DNA from: Oenanthe sinensis
Lineage: Eukaryota; Streptophyta; Magnoliopsida; Apiales; Apiaceae
Assembly: GCA_028671895.1 (NCBI GenBank)
Contig: CM053806.1
Coordinates: 20,843,001 to 20,907,000 of the forward strand
Length of the DNA: 64,000 nt
Reading direction: 5' to 3'
Below the pieces are notes generated by a model that saw nothing but the letters and a program-made list of their open reading frames with translations, was not told the DNA's origin and made no database searches. Position numbers and translations under genes: made by a program. The stretch's first letter is position 1; the number at the start of each line of letters is the position of its first letter. This document shows, one piece after another, positions 25,701-38,069 of this stretch.

Positions 25701-28700
25701 TGCACCAGAGCTAAAATGTGGGAATTAATAAAGAATAGGTAAAAGAATATTAAGCCAAATTTCATAAACTCACAATTTTGAAAAAAATGTTTAACAGATT
25801 AAGAAAAGTGTTCTTTTGAATTTCTCTTAGATAAATATCCAATTGAAATTCAACTCTTTTAACAAAAACATTTTGATTAATAACTCAAATCTATTTCATC
25901 TTGCTCACTGTATGTTTTCAGAAATTGTTTTGCAATTCATTCTTATCGGATATTATCTCCGACTTAAAACATAAATCATTAAAAAAAAATCGAATGAATG
26001 CTTTAGTCATACAGTCCAAGGCACTAATCCCAAAGCAAACAACCATTGTTTTAATACTACAAGTCAATGTGAAACAGACATTAACAAGAGTTTTGAAAAA
26101 CGTTTTACCAATAGTTGATACTTTAAGATCAAAACAATTTACTCAAATAAAATAGCCTGATACCATGCAACTTAAGTTACAAGTTTATCAAGTAACTTTA
26201 TTTAAACAAATCTTGGAGAGAAAACAGTTTTCATTACAAAACATTTAGAGAGAGAGAGGATATATGATTTTGAAATTGAAAGATAATCCTCAAGAAATGT
26301 TCTCTTCCAAAGAAAACTTTTAGTGGCTTTTCATTCTCTGGCAAATGAATGCATGTTTAGATAAAACATTTTTCACAAGAAATAGACAAGAAATTTCTTT
26401 ATGCATTCAAGTTCTAAAGAATGAAAAACATATGTTAATACTAATGAATTATCAAAGATATGAGTGACAATACATTCAAAAGTACTAACATCATTCAATC
26501 ATTTTGTAATAAAATGCATCTTACTACAAAATAATCAAGCACATAAGATACTTACATTATGCTAGACAATTACCATTTGTCGCTTGAAACAAACACATTT
26601 TGCAATATAGATCATGGTAATTCTAAAGCATAAAACATAAGCATCCGCTAAACACTGAACATACATTGACCGAATGACAGCATTTAACTTCTTACACTAC
26701 ATCTCAACAATTATCACATAAGCATATTGAAAATACTCATGAAAATCAGAATGTATGTAAGCTCGAGGTACTAGTTGCATCAGAGATCAAATACCTTTAA
26801 ATATTAATACTAAAATTTATGATCTTTGACAACCCCTCGCGATGTAGTAACTTACTTTCAATATCAGTGTTTTTGAAATAATCTTTTTATCACTTAGTGC
26901 AGAAATTCTAAGTGACATCACTAATATAAAAAGAATGACAACTAATATTAATGGATTTTGCAAAAGACATGAATTACATCACTTAAACTACATATTAAGT
27001 GGTTCGATTAATATTAGCATTTAAACAATTAGAAGTAAAGAAAATTACGACTAACTATCATTAACTGATATAAGTCAATAACTTTAAATACAACTAATTA
27101 AAGCATACAAATACTTATGCTGAACCATTTGATACATATAGCATGAATAACATATGAGAGCACAAAGTACGAGATCCTGGATATAAATTGACTATACAAA
27201 GAGATGCTACAATGTTAGGTCCCTAGGTCCCGGGTGATCATAGGTAATCTCATAATGATAATATTGAGTCCCGGGTGGTCACACGCCAAACATTAATCAG
27301 TTCCTAGAGATCGTAGACATCTAAATAGCATGAACACTCTCTATAAACTTTACATTTAAATAAATCAATATTAGACTAGAGTGACATACCTTAGTCAATA
27401 GAGCTTTTACTGGTGTATGATCGTTGAATGAACAATTACTCCTCTTTGCCCTAGAGATCGAACGTTTACTCCTTTCGAGATCGAACGTTTACTCCATTTG
27501 GACAGGAATAACTTTTCAGCTACCAGTTAACATTGTTCCTCGAAACAATACCACGCTCATCCAGACGGAAACTGCATTACCTTCAACACCCAAATATTTC
27601 CTTGTAGATATTGGTCTTGGCAGCAGCTTCACTAAACTCAGCACTCTAGAAACCAGTAGTCCTGACACTAGTAGAGTAGAACCTTCAAATAAAACTCCGA
27701 ACTACCCTTCAGCTTCTGTATCAATACCAAGTATTCATGTGGATTGATTCCTTGTGCTAAGTGTATCTGTCTCTGGTTCAATTGAGTTAGTTCCTTGATT
27801 CGAACCCTACTCAATCTTGATTAGTTAGTGCATCTTCAGTCTTCATTGAATTCACTCAGAAAAACCAATGAAATACTCTTATACATGCACGACCAATCAC
27901 TACTCTACTACCCAGATTCATCAAGAACAGACTCTAGGAAATGTTGTTACACAAAACCCTTTATCATGACAGATGTGTCCTTAATGTTTCCTTAGATATT
28001 CAGTGGGTAGAGTAGTCTTCTTCAAATATGATTGAGATCATCTTGCATTATCTTTAAATTGACAATTTCCTTTCTAATATGCAATCACTCAATCTGGATC
28101 ATTAAGTGCTCCTAAGAATCTCAACTCTTACTCAATGAGCACTGCTAGCCTTTGAGCATCAAACACGACTAGTTGATCCAACTTACTGATGCTCCCCCTA
28201 TGATGCTGCTTGCAGCTTTTCTTCATCTGGTGTCATCTGATCTTGAGCCCTAAACAGGATGTCAACCTTTAGAAATTCAGAGCTAAAATCAAACGAATGC
28301 TAGGGAGCTTGATGATGTTGTTCACTGCATCTAGATCATCTTAAATCAATCACAGACTCTGTGTAAGCTCTTAACTCCAAATAAGATAGCCTTCCATCAC
28401 ACCATGTGACTTCAGGCATGATTAATCTTACTTGATGTCTTCTCTTTACATTTGTTGATTAGACTTGCTGTGTCAACTGATTCAGCCGTAGTGAATAGGA
28501 AACCTTAAGTCTATCCATTATCCTTGTAATTCCACTCAAGGTCTGGATTTCCCTATTAACTCCTCCATTTGGTCATGAAGTCCGGAAACTGAACTTTACT
28601 CTAGAATACTCCTTTCAGTGCAGACATAACATAGAACTTCGTTCGTCAACAAATTCCATTACCTGCCCTCAAAGTGTTCTTACAGCAATCTGCCTAATCC

Positions 28701-31392
28701 TTTGAATGTGATTAATCACTGAGATGCTTCATCTATCGAATGCATGAACAACCACCAAAACTAAACAGGATAGCCTTTGACTTGACTTCCCTTCAACTGA
28801 CATACTTCACTAATGTCCTTCTTAAAAGAATTTCATTAGAAGTAGTCCTTTCTCACCAACTTCATCTTTACCGTTGAATCTGTTATCTTGATAAACCAAG
28901 TATTAGTTGATAAACCAAGTGTGAGAGCATCACTTGTTGTTGCAGCTAACTCCATTCTGATAAACTTCAACGAATAGTTGACTTCATCATAAGCATTACA
29001 TTTCGTGTCAGCAATAACCTCACTTCCAGTAGAGTGAGCTTCTATTTCTCTTGACCCCGATCAATACTGTTCATCCTCAAACTGATATTAGAAAACCCTT
29101 CGTAAAAAATTCCCTAGGTCTTCCTTAATATTGTGCTTCAGATCATTCAAGAAAAATAGGGAACCTTGCTTAATCATTTGAATACCAAAGCAAAAGTAGT
29201 TACATGCCTCGAACATGAAAATGTCAGAGATATATAACTTGTACATGTTGAAAGATACTCTGCATTCACAAATGATTAAGACACGTGGTCCTCAATTTTG
29301 ATTGAGTCCAAGGGTTAGAGATATTTCTAAACATAGTTAACAACAAAGCATTCAAGTTCAACATGTTCATTCTTATCTGACTGATCACTCCCCATCTATA
29401 TCAGCCTCAACAAGTAGTCTTGGCTATGAGCTCAGTGATCCCAACCTAACTTAAGGTGGACTAGCAGTCTATAAGAATCGTGTCATACATATATGTAGTC
29501 ATAGAAGAATCAATCACTCAGATTCCTAATTCTTCTAAATCACCTTTGTTGTTCACTTTAACATTATATTATCTCTAATTACCTGAGTCAGTTTAAATTT
29601 AAAAAATTAATTCATGGTTTATTATACTGACCCCTAGGCAATTCCCAAATTAGAAACAAACTCATCTTAACAAGCACATGATCAAATATAGCATTTAATA
29701 CAACCATGCGAGTATAAACAGATTATAGACAATGTAAACATCAAGGCACTTAGCATGCAGCAAATACTCTTTCCGGTAAATGTACCCCTACAAATACCTA
29801 AGACTCTATATGCTAACATGATCAATTATCGTAAAGCAAGCATTAAATCACACAAGATCTAATCATGAAGTCAAATACTGATAAACAAGCAACACTAACA
29901 AACTAGCATAAGTTATCTAATTTATATAGAAATCAAGGTGAGACATGCATTACATCAAACTTATAATATAATGCAGTTCAGCACTTAATACTCTATAATT
30001 GAATCAAACAAGTATAAACTAGTTAGAAAGTATACCTGAGCGATGCTTAACATTCCATCTCGAGTGATAATCAATTGATCCAAATCAATTTCCATTCTAC
30101 TAACACTCATGGAAGTATCCTTGCATTTGACCTCAATAACAAATGATGTTCCTGCTTCAACCCAAACTGATACCTGATTGTTCTGCTTAAAGACCCCGAC
30201 ATGGAATGTCTCATGTTCTGCTTGAAAAGATCACTCTTCTTTGTATGTGTAGCAATAACCCCTTGATTATCATATGTCAGTGATAATCAAACCTTGTGTA
30301 TTTCTGCCACTGATGTCCTTTAACCAAATCTTCAATTGTTGTTTTGGTTCTTTGACCGTTAAACTGATTTCCTTTTCAAAATCCCAAATTCTTCAGATAT
30401 TGATTCGAAAACCACTGATCGAAGACTCTTCCCTAAATGAACTAATCCCCTTTCAATAACCAAATGATCCACTGAGTAGATCGATGTAGAAATACATCTC
30501 CAATGGTAAGATCAGGTCTCAACTCCATTAGAATGTTCTTCAGTCAGTTCGTTTGTCCTCAACGAACGAAGAATCAACTCATGTTGTTTCGTTTAATAAA
30601 ACATTTTGTTCAAACAGAAGTATTTAATTTTTTAGGAATTTAAATAATCAAAATAAATTGAAAATGCATTTTTTGATAAATAATAATAAATTTCTCAATT
30701 TCAAATTATAAATAAAATAAAATAATTCGAAAAGAAAGTTTTGATATAGAAATAACAAATTTTTCAAGGTATATTAAATAATCCTAAAAAAGAAATTATT
30801 TCAAATCAAAATTAATTTTCAAAGAATTTTATAGAATTTATAATCTAAAACAGTTTTAATTATAATTAAAATAAAACAGATAGAAAATATATGTTTGATA
30901 TAAAAATAATAAATTTTCAAGTCATCTAAGATATTCTTGAAAATAAATTATTTCAACCAAAATGATTTTTCAAAAAGTTTTATGAGATTTATAATTAAAA
31001 CTTCTATAAAAAATAAATTATTAAACCTCAAAAATAATTCTCAAAATACTTTTAAGAATATTAAACTCAAAAGAAATTAAATTGGATTTTAAGATTAATT
31101 TTAGTTTTTAAATTAATAAAATTCTTAACTAAGAATATTAAAAATATAAAATATTTGACTCTAAAATTTAAAAGAAAATAAAATATTTTCCAAGATATAA
31201 AATAAACTTGAAAAATAAATTATTTAAATTTAAAAATTATTTTCAAAATATTTTATATAATTAAATTCAAATTTAATTATTAAATTAATTATTAAACAAA
31301 AAACAATTTGAGAGAAAAACAATTTTTGTTTTAAATAAAGGTTAAACTATGTAGCCATGTGTCATGTTGAAACAGCCTTCTAAGAAAAAAAA
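22797..31392 (-). other. Internal non-coding body of LARD B
   Basis: About 8.6 kb collinear with LARD A. No gene is recognisable. From about 22845 to 24030 it contains repeated PPT-like purine tracts on the element strand (near 23397, 23716, 23769, 23905, 23997 and 24020). The tract 30,590-31,330 is strongly AT-rich. Differences from A include a single copy of the block that is duplicated in A at about 9125-9250, and a small insertion near 27050-27100. Confidence 0.8.
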
Positions 31393-32605
31393 ATTCTACA
31401 TAGAAATGTTCTACATAGACTCTATCTAGAACATCAAGTAGAAATTCTACATAGAAATGTTCTACTTAGGCTCTATCTAGAACATCAAGTAGAAATTCTA
31501 CATAGAAATGTTCTACTTAGGCTCTATCTAGAACATTAAGTAGAACTTCTGACTTAGAAAATATTTCTAACTCCAGAATTTCTACTTAGGTTCTATCTAG
31601 AACATTAAGTAGAATTTCTACATAGAAATGTTCTACTTAGGCTCTATCTAGAACATTAAGTAGAACTTCTGACTTAGAAAATATTTCTAACTCCAGAATT
31701 TCTACTTAGGTTCTATCTAGAACATTAAGTAGAATTTCTACATAGAAATGTTCTACTTAGGCTCTATGTAGAACATTAAGTAGAACTTCTGACTTAGAAA
31801 ATATTTCTAACTCTAGAATTTCTACTTAGGTTCTATCTAGAACATTAAGTAGAATTTCTACATAGAAATGTTCTACTTGGGCTCTATCTAGAACATTAAG
31901 TAGAACTTCTGACTTAGAAAATATTTCTAACTTCAGAATTTCTACTTAGGTTCTATCTAGAACATTAAGTAGAATTTCTACATAGAAATGTTCTACTTAG
32001 GCTCTATGTAGAACATTAAGTAGAACTTCTGACTTAGAAAATATTTCTAACTCCAGAATTTCTACTTAGGTTCTATCTAGAACATTAAGTAGAATTTCTA
32101 CATAGAAATGTTCTACTTAGGCTCTATCTAGAACATTAAGTAGAACTTCTGACTTAGAAAATATTTCTAACTCCAGAATTTCTACTTAGGTTCTATCTAG
32201 AACATTAAGTAGAATTTCTACATAGAAATGTTCTACTTAGGCTCTATGTAGAACATTAAGTAGAACTTCTGACTTAGAAAATATTTCTAACTCCAGAATT
32301 TCTACTTAGGTTCTATCTAGAACATTAAGTAGAATTTCTACATAGAAATGTTCTACTTAGGCTCTATGTAGAACATTAAGTAGAACTTCTGACTTAGAAA
32401 ATATTTCTAACTCCAGAATTTCTACTTAGGTTCTATCTAGAACATTAAGTAGAATATTCGAGATAATGTTCGAGTTAGACACTATCTCGAACATCAAGTC
32501 GAATTTCTACATAGAAATGTTCTACTTGGCTATCTCGAACATCTAAGTAGAATTTCTACATAGAAATGTTCTACTTGGCTATCTAGAACATTTTGTACTT
32601 AGAAA
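31393..32605 (-). repeat. 120-bp hairpin-rich tandem array, LARD B (about 8 units)
   Basis: From about 31501 to 32450 the sequence repeats with an exact 120-bp period: the block ACTTCTGACTTAGAAAATAT recurs near 31546, 31666, 31786, 31906, 32026, 32146, 32266 and 32386. Each unit has two related halves, and both contain TTCTACTTAGG followed by CTATCTAGAACATTAAGTAG, so inverted repeats lie within every half. Unit-to-unit changes are few (CTATCTA versus CTATGTA). The flanks carry degenerate units. The array lies between the PBS (32711) and the LARD body, in the leader part of a LARD transcript. Confidence 0.95.
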
Positions 32606-32710
32606 AATTCCGAGCTTCAAAAAAAATTCTGGATGCCCAGTGAACCAATTGTACCCTCTTTAATCTCAAAAATAAAAATAGATCCAATCGATTTGTATGT
32701 CAATCGAGTA

Positions 32711-32722
32711 GCTTTGATACCA
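32711..32722 (-). other. Primer-binding site of LARD B
   Basis: GCTTTGATACCA on the plus strand, TGGTATCAAAGC on the element strand. It has one mismatch to the usual initiator-Met site TGGTATCAGAGC that copy A keeps. Confidence 0.88.
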
Positions 32723-32724
32723 AT

Positions 32725-34179
32725 TGTTAGGTCCTGGAGATCGTAGAGGGGGGGGGGTGAATACGATTCCCAAATAAAAATCTGACTTTTATTTATTTTT
32801 GGGACAACATAAAAATTACTTTGGTTCAAACCCAGGTACTGTTCATCATCTTCTTCAACCTCAAGAACACCATTAAAATAACCAAGATAATGAACGGTAA
32901 ATCATCCAAAACACACAACACAACAAGATCCAAGAATATAACTTTATATTCATTGAAGTGGGGTAGATGCTACAACAAGTTCAAGAACAAAAGCTCAAGA
33001 ACACAACAAAGAAATGATTTTTGGCTCCTCTAAAAATATTACAAATTCTAGATCTAGGAGACAAAAATCAAACCTATCTTCTAAACAAGATTTAGCAATG
33101 TTTACAATAGAAGATAGATGAGTGGTATGACAAAGAAATTCATGGCCCCATAATATTAAAGTATGAGTTCGGCCATGGGGGAGAGAGAAAATAATTTTCT
33201 CTCTCTCTCCCCATTTTTTCTCTGCCGAATGCTCACCCAAGAAGATGACTTGGGTTTCTTCTTTATATATTGAAAAATGTGTTACTTTTTGTTTTTCCAC
33301 CTTTTACTTTTGTCCACTCAAATCATATCTTCAAAGTCATGTGCCAAGCATGCCTTTGGAAATATTTAATATAAAAGTAATCTTTAATAAATATATAAAA
33401 TATAAATAAAGAATATCTTTATTTATAAAATATATAAATAATTAAATAATTACTTTATTTAATTAAATTAAATATTTCCATTCCACTCTTCAATTTATGT
33501 AGACTTCCTTATCCAAATACTTGGCCCCGTATACGTGACTCCACCACGTCCAAGTATTTGGCCTTCTAATCTGTGAAGCTTTAGTAAGATCCAATCAGGC
33601 TGTGCCGTCTATCCCTTATCCATTAGGCTGACATTTCTCCAACACTGATTTACCACCTTTGTTGATCCTCCACTTGACTCAAGAAAACCAACAACTTTAG
33701 AATGATTAAAACCATATTAACTGACGAGAGCTTGCCTCCAATGTCCTGACACTTGATGCAACGGTCTGGTTCATAAGTGACTAGTCTTGATAGGGGCTCT
33801 TGATTCTGAACATGATTCTACATTCTTCTTTGCAAACCTTACTTGTAGCTTCGATTATGATGCACTAAAATCTTCATAGACTAAGACAATCTTCTATAGT
33901 TTCCACATCCTTGAATAGATATCAATATCTTTTATTCTCCACTGAGGCATGAACATGTTAATGAACTTCTTCCAGTGGGCTTCAAGTCTGTAGATGATCC
34001 TTTGATACTTTGTCTTAACTGAACTCTGTGATCCAAGATTTCTGTGCACCTGCATATTATTACATGTCCTGTTCTATTGTTGAGTTATCATCAACCATTA
34101 CATAGAGATTACATTTAGCATTTCTAGTACACATGAAAGTGCAGTGAGTTACTTCCCTTCACTCCTATCTCCCCTTTCA
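32725..34179 (-). repeat. 5' LTR of LARD B
   Basis: 1455 bp, with the PBS on its left. A minus-strand TATA-like box TATATAAAG is at 33261-33269. Confidence 0.93.
33261..33269 (-). promoter_or_regulatory. TATA-like box in LARD B 5' LTR
   Basis: TATATAAAG on the minus strand at the place matching the box in copy A. Confidence 0.4.
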
Positions 34180-34184
34180 AGCTT
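34180..34184. repeat. Target site duplication of LARD B (right), AGCTT
   Basis: Matches 21326-21330. Confidence 0.95.
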
Positions 34185-36258
34185 GACCTTCAGTCTTGAC
34201 TTGTTTTGGCTTCTTCTCCTTGTCTTCTTTGTCTTCATCAGCTAATGGTCTTTTAACTCCAGATGATTTTGGTGCATCTTTGGGTTTGTTTGCTCTTTGC
34301 TTCATCCTTGGCCTCCTTTCACCTTCTTTTCTTCTGGCTTCTCTTATTAGCCTATCCTCTTCATCATATTCCCTTTGCAATTGAATGGCTAATTCTTCTT
34401 GTCTTCTTTCTTGTTGCTTCTTTTCTCTTATGCCAACTACTATGGCTTTGCTCAACAATTTTTCACTTTCCCCTCCACCTGTGACAGCTTTCTTTTTATC
34501 ATCTTCAATTAGCTTTCCCTTTCCTTTCCTGTCACCAGGTTGTGAGCTACTGGAACTTGTTTCCTTGAATTTGCTAGCACTTGCAGCAATTGCATCAAAT
34601 TTCCTTACTATGTCTTGAGCCAACTCCTTCTTGGGATCTGTAGACTTTACCACAGCTTCAGTACCACTTGCTTTCTCCAATGCATCAGCTTCCTGCTTCT
34701 CCCCCTTTTTGTTATCAGCAACTGGCACTTGTGCTACTGACTGAGAGAGTATGGGAGTCTCTAAGAGTTTACCCAGAAGATTGATTTGAGTGACTTGATT
34801 CTTCAAAATTTGCTGCATGTTAAGTTCCATGGAGGTTACTCTTTTCTCCAATTCCATTACCTTGTCCTTTGCTGAAAACTCAGTGTCCAACCTTTGCTTG
34901 ATTCTAGTCAGCATTGTGAGGCTGAGTCTGGAGTCAATGGTGGTGTCAAAATGCATCCTTCAGCTGTCAATGTCTTCTCTTATTTTCTTCAATTCATATT
35001 TGGAGCTTGTGACATGCATTTTCTGGATCTTCAAATTATCCCTGTAAAAGGTCAGAATTCTCCTGTGCAGGGGATCCACTACATCTACTTCAGCCATGGA
35101 CCTTCTGTAAAGAGAAATGATGGCCCTTTCTGTTTCAGCCAAATTAGTTTCATCACTAGCCACTTGTGGATCTAGAAGTTCATCATCAGAATTATCATCA
35201 AAATCTTCAGGATTCATGTGGGATATATCATCAGGTTGACTGGCCAAAAACTCTTTCCCACTCCTGAATTGCTCTTCTGTCTGCACTAAACCCAGCATTT
35301 GCTCAGCTATTTGATTAGATGCTGCTGCTAGTTCTTGATAATGAGGATCTTCATGTTGAAAGGTTGAAGCATCAAGATTTACATCAATTTCATCTTCCAC
35401 CTCCATGTTGACTTCTGCACCTCCTGCAGGGACTTCATAGTCTACAGCTCCCCCTGACTCCAGCCCCAACTCCTGGGTGAGTCCTGCTTCAAACTGCTCA
35501 GTTTTAGAAGTTGATGCTTCATGAGATGGTGAAATTGGTTTCTCTCTATTCTTTTCTCTCTCACTCTCTTCTCTCTTTTCTTGCATCAGGATCTCATCCT
35601 GGATTCTCACCTCTCCCTTACTTTCCTCTCCTTTTTCATCACCTGCTAAGGTGGGACTCTCTTTTCTCACACCCTCTCCTTTTGCCACCTCAGAAGAATT
35701 TGAGGGCCCCTCATTCACACACTCTCCTTTTGCCAAGGTATGCAAACCTTGCCTCTCACACACCTCACTCACTCCACTCAATCCTAATAGAGTATTGGCC
35801 ACCTGAAGTGTTTCAATGGATGATTCATGAATTGACATTAAGGGATCAATCGATGGATAAGAAGTATCTATCGATGGATGAATATCCGTTGATGGGAGCT
35901 CGTCGATGGATGTAAGGATATCCATCGATGAAAGTGAACTAGTCAATGGATGTTGGAAGTTATCAGTTGATTGCATAATATCCATTGACTGGAGAGAAAT
36001 AACAGTATTTGCCTGATCAACCAAGGTGTTAACCTTATTTGGTGATGCCGGTGAGAGTGTTGGCTCCACCCTGAGTTGCAAAGAGGGTGAATTTGAAACA
36101 ATGAAGTTGTCAATCAACACTGTTTCTGAAGAAATAGTTTTTGAGGGAGATTGAGGAGAAGATTCAGATAAAGAATGGGGCTGTGCCTCAGGAAGATTCT
36201 GAGACACATCAAAAGAAGAAACTGAAGGCTCCACCAAATTTTCATTTGGCTTTGCAAG
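34185..36258 (-). pseudogene. Env-like region of element E, middle part
   Basis: A long minus-strand frame from the (CA)n tract at 36258 down to LARD B. A single in-frame TGA at 34960-34962 splits it into about 430 and 258 codons. The first part is acidic and Ser/Thr-rich, with repeated S-I-D and S-T-D triplets (about 35780-36000) encoded by the element's ATCGAT-type DNA motif. The second part is predicted coiled-coil and Lys/Glu-rich (EKKQQERRQEELAIQLQREY). After LARD B the same frame resumes at 21330. No transmembrane segment or enzyme motif is visible. The product of this region in Sireviruses is called env-like by position only. Confidence 0.75.
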
Positions 36259-37534
36259 TGTGTGTGTGTGTGCCCTGTGCAGTATTTGTAACCTTCTTTC
36301 TTCTTTTGTATGGTTGTATTATTTGGTGACCCTTATCCCCATCTGATGGTCCTGGTTGAGACCTCTTTTCAATAGTTACATCTTTTTGAGAAGATGCAAC
36401 TAGGGATGTGTTCAAGTCCTTTACTACAGCCTCAATCTGTTGGGAGATTGGACTGGTGGCTGGCTGGTTCCTCTCAATCTCACTCTCCTTATCCTTCTGG
36501 CTTTCTTGATGTTGGCCAGTTCCCTCACCCTTATCAACCACCTTCACTCTCCCCTCAGTGGTTTTTCTTTTCTTAGATCTTACAACAGTAGTCTTTTGAG
36601 AAACTGCTGAGGTGGTTTGATTAGACTTGTGTTTTGAAGGTTGTGCAACTTGGGTAAGAGGAATGGGGGCATTTCCATCTCCCTCCATTGTTGCAGAAGG
36701 CAAAGAAATTTGAGATTTTGAAGAAGAATGTAAAAGATTGAGATTTTGAAGATATACCTGCACAAGAGGAGGATAAATGAGGCACAACTTAGGGTGTAAG
36801 TTGATTCTCACAAGATCCTTGAAGACCCTCTTGTTTTGCATCCATGGCTCCAAGGACTCCATATCTGCACTTATTTCATACTCTCCAACAGAGGCATTAA
36901 TAATCATCATGAAAAATCTTGCAAAGTAGATATTATGTTTCCTAGATGACTTGGGTCCTAACTTGGCAGTTAATTCATTTAGGAGTAATGTGCCAAAATC
37001 AAAATATTTATCAAATAGGATAGAATAAGCAATTTCTTGCATACTGATTGTAATTGCATCAAAATTACTTATTTTTCCAGAAAATACTTTAATTATGGCA
37101 TCAAAGAAATAACTCCATTCTTTCCTAAGATTCTTCCTAACAACTTCTCCTAATCCAATTTCAGCATTTGCATAATTAACGGATTCTAACATGTCCATAA
37201 TTTCTTCTTCAGTTGGGGGCTTATCACAATTATTTGCAGGCAACCCTAAACATTCAGATAATGAAGTACTAGTAATTTTATAGGTATTACCTTTGCAAGA
37301 ATAAGAAATTACCTTCCCATCTGGTGAAATCTCTGCAGAGGTCCACAGTTCTTCAATAAAGGAACACACGATTGTTGGTGCTTCGCTGAGAGCTTTGGAA
37401 ACTTTGCAATCTCCTAGGAATCGCATCAATGGATGAAAGTCCACAGGAGCATCATTCACCGTTAGACATGCTGTGAAGTTGTTCTGTTCATAGGTGAACC
37501 CAGTGGAAGAGACGGTCTTCTTTTGTGGTGCCAT
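36242..37534 (-). pseudogene. Env-like region of element E, N-terminal part
   Basis: 430 codons starting MAPQKKT at 37534. The first 230 residues look globular: HPLMRFLGDC, then SFIEELW, then a segment ending in FARFFMMIINASVGEYE. They resemble a plant retrotransposon accessory domain found in many eudicot copia/Sirevirus elements; this is recognition by pattern, not by search. The last 150 residues are low-complexity, basic and Ser/Gln-rich. The frame closes at 36242 just after a (GT)7 microsatellite (36258-36272 on the plus strand). One repeat-length change there would put it in frame with the middle part, so the original protein was probably one chain of about 1300 residues, including the parts now after the stop and LARD B. 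Confidence 0.7.
36258..36272. repeat. (GT)n microsatellite inside env-like frame
   Basis: GTGTGTGTGTGTGTG within coding sequence, at the point where the reading frame changes. A repeat-slippage indel is the simple explanation. Confidence 0.85.
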
Positions 37535-38069
37535 TCTTTCAGTTGATATTCAAGAAATTAAAGTGAACTTGAAAGAATTTGTGAGAGCTCGTGAGAATTA
37601 GATAAAATTAGCTTGAGAGAGAGAGACAGAGATGAATAGTTTAGAAAAAAAATAGCAGGTAAGAATGAATTTTTAATTATAACTGCTATTTATATTTTCT
37701 AGTATTAAAAAGACTTGAAAGGACTTTTTAATTAGGCAGATAACCGTTGATGTATAAAAGACTGTAGTTTATTACCCTTGATGGTAATTCTCCAACGGCT
37801 ATAATCTGATCAACGGATGAATAAAACTGTAGAAATTCTATTACTATCGACGGATAAAAATAGAGAATTAATCATTTATCGATCGATCACTAACTACCAA
37901 GATAATTAACTGTCGATAGATAAATATCCATCGATAGGAATAACATTTATCTGTTGATCAAATAAGAAGGGATTTATCCGTCGATAAACAATTACTTAGG
38001 TAATTATCTGTCGATAGATAAATATCCATTGATAATTGTGAACTATGGCTACAAAACTTGACAGACATT
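37535..38069 (-). other. Pol/env-like spacer of element E, rich in ATCGAT-type motifs
   Basis: This is 535 bp between the pol stop codon and the env-like ATG. There is no open frame of note. At least ten variants of the element's short motif occur: TATCCATCGATAGG (37926), TTATCTGTTGATC, TTATCCGTCGATA, CTGTCGATAGATAAATATCC twice, and TATCCATTGATAA (38026). Two of these are 20-base repeats about 95 bp apart. A splice acceptor for a subgenomic env-like transcript might lie here but none can be picked confidently. Confidence 0.7.

Larger units (their letters stand above)
21331..34179 (-). mobile_element. LARD copy B, complete, 12,849 bp, nested in element E
   Basis: It has the same structure as copy A: LTRs 21331-22782 and 32725-34179, PPT beside the left LTR, PBS beside the right LTR and 5-bp duplication AGCTT. 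The LTRs differ by only a few substitutions by eye (for example TTCTGTAG versus TTATGTAG, GGTTGTGCC versus GGCTGTGCC, and a G-run of about 7 versus 10). Internal sequence is about 9.9 kb without coding potential. It is highly similar to copy A throughout; most of the roughly 600-bp length difference lies in the 120-bp tandem array. A and B LTRs differ by shared changes (the block near 21830 versus 6245), so A and B belong to two LTR sub-variants. It is inserted in the env-like frame of E. Confidence 0.94.

Noticed and set aside
31393..32605. Regular 120-bp repeats considered as a CRISPR-like array
   Set aside because: The whole 120-bp unit is repeated, with no unique spacers, in a plant retroelement leader. 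It is a tandem duplication.
35511..35915. Plus-strand frame of 134 codons
   Set aside because: Antisense to the env-like frame, with composition mirroring its Ser/Glu-rich codons.
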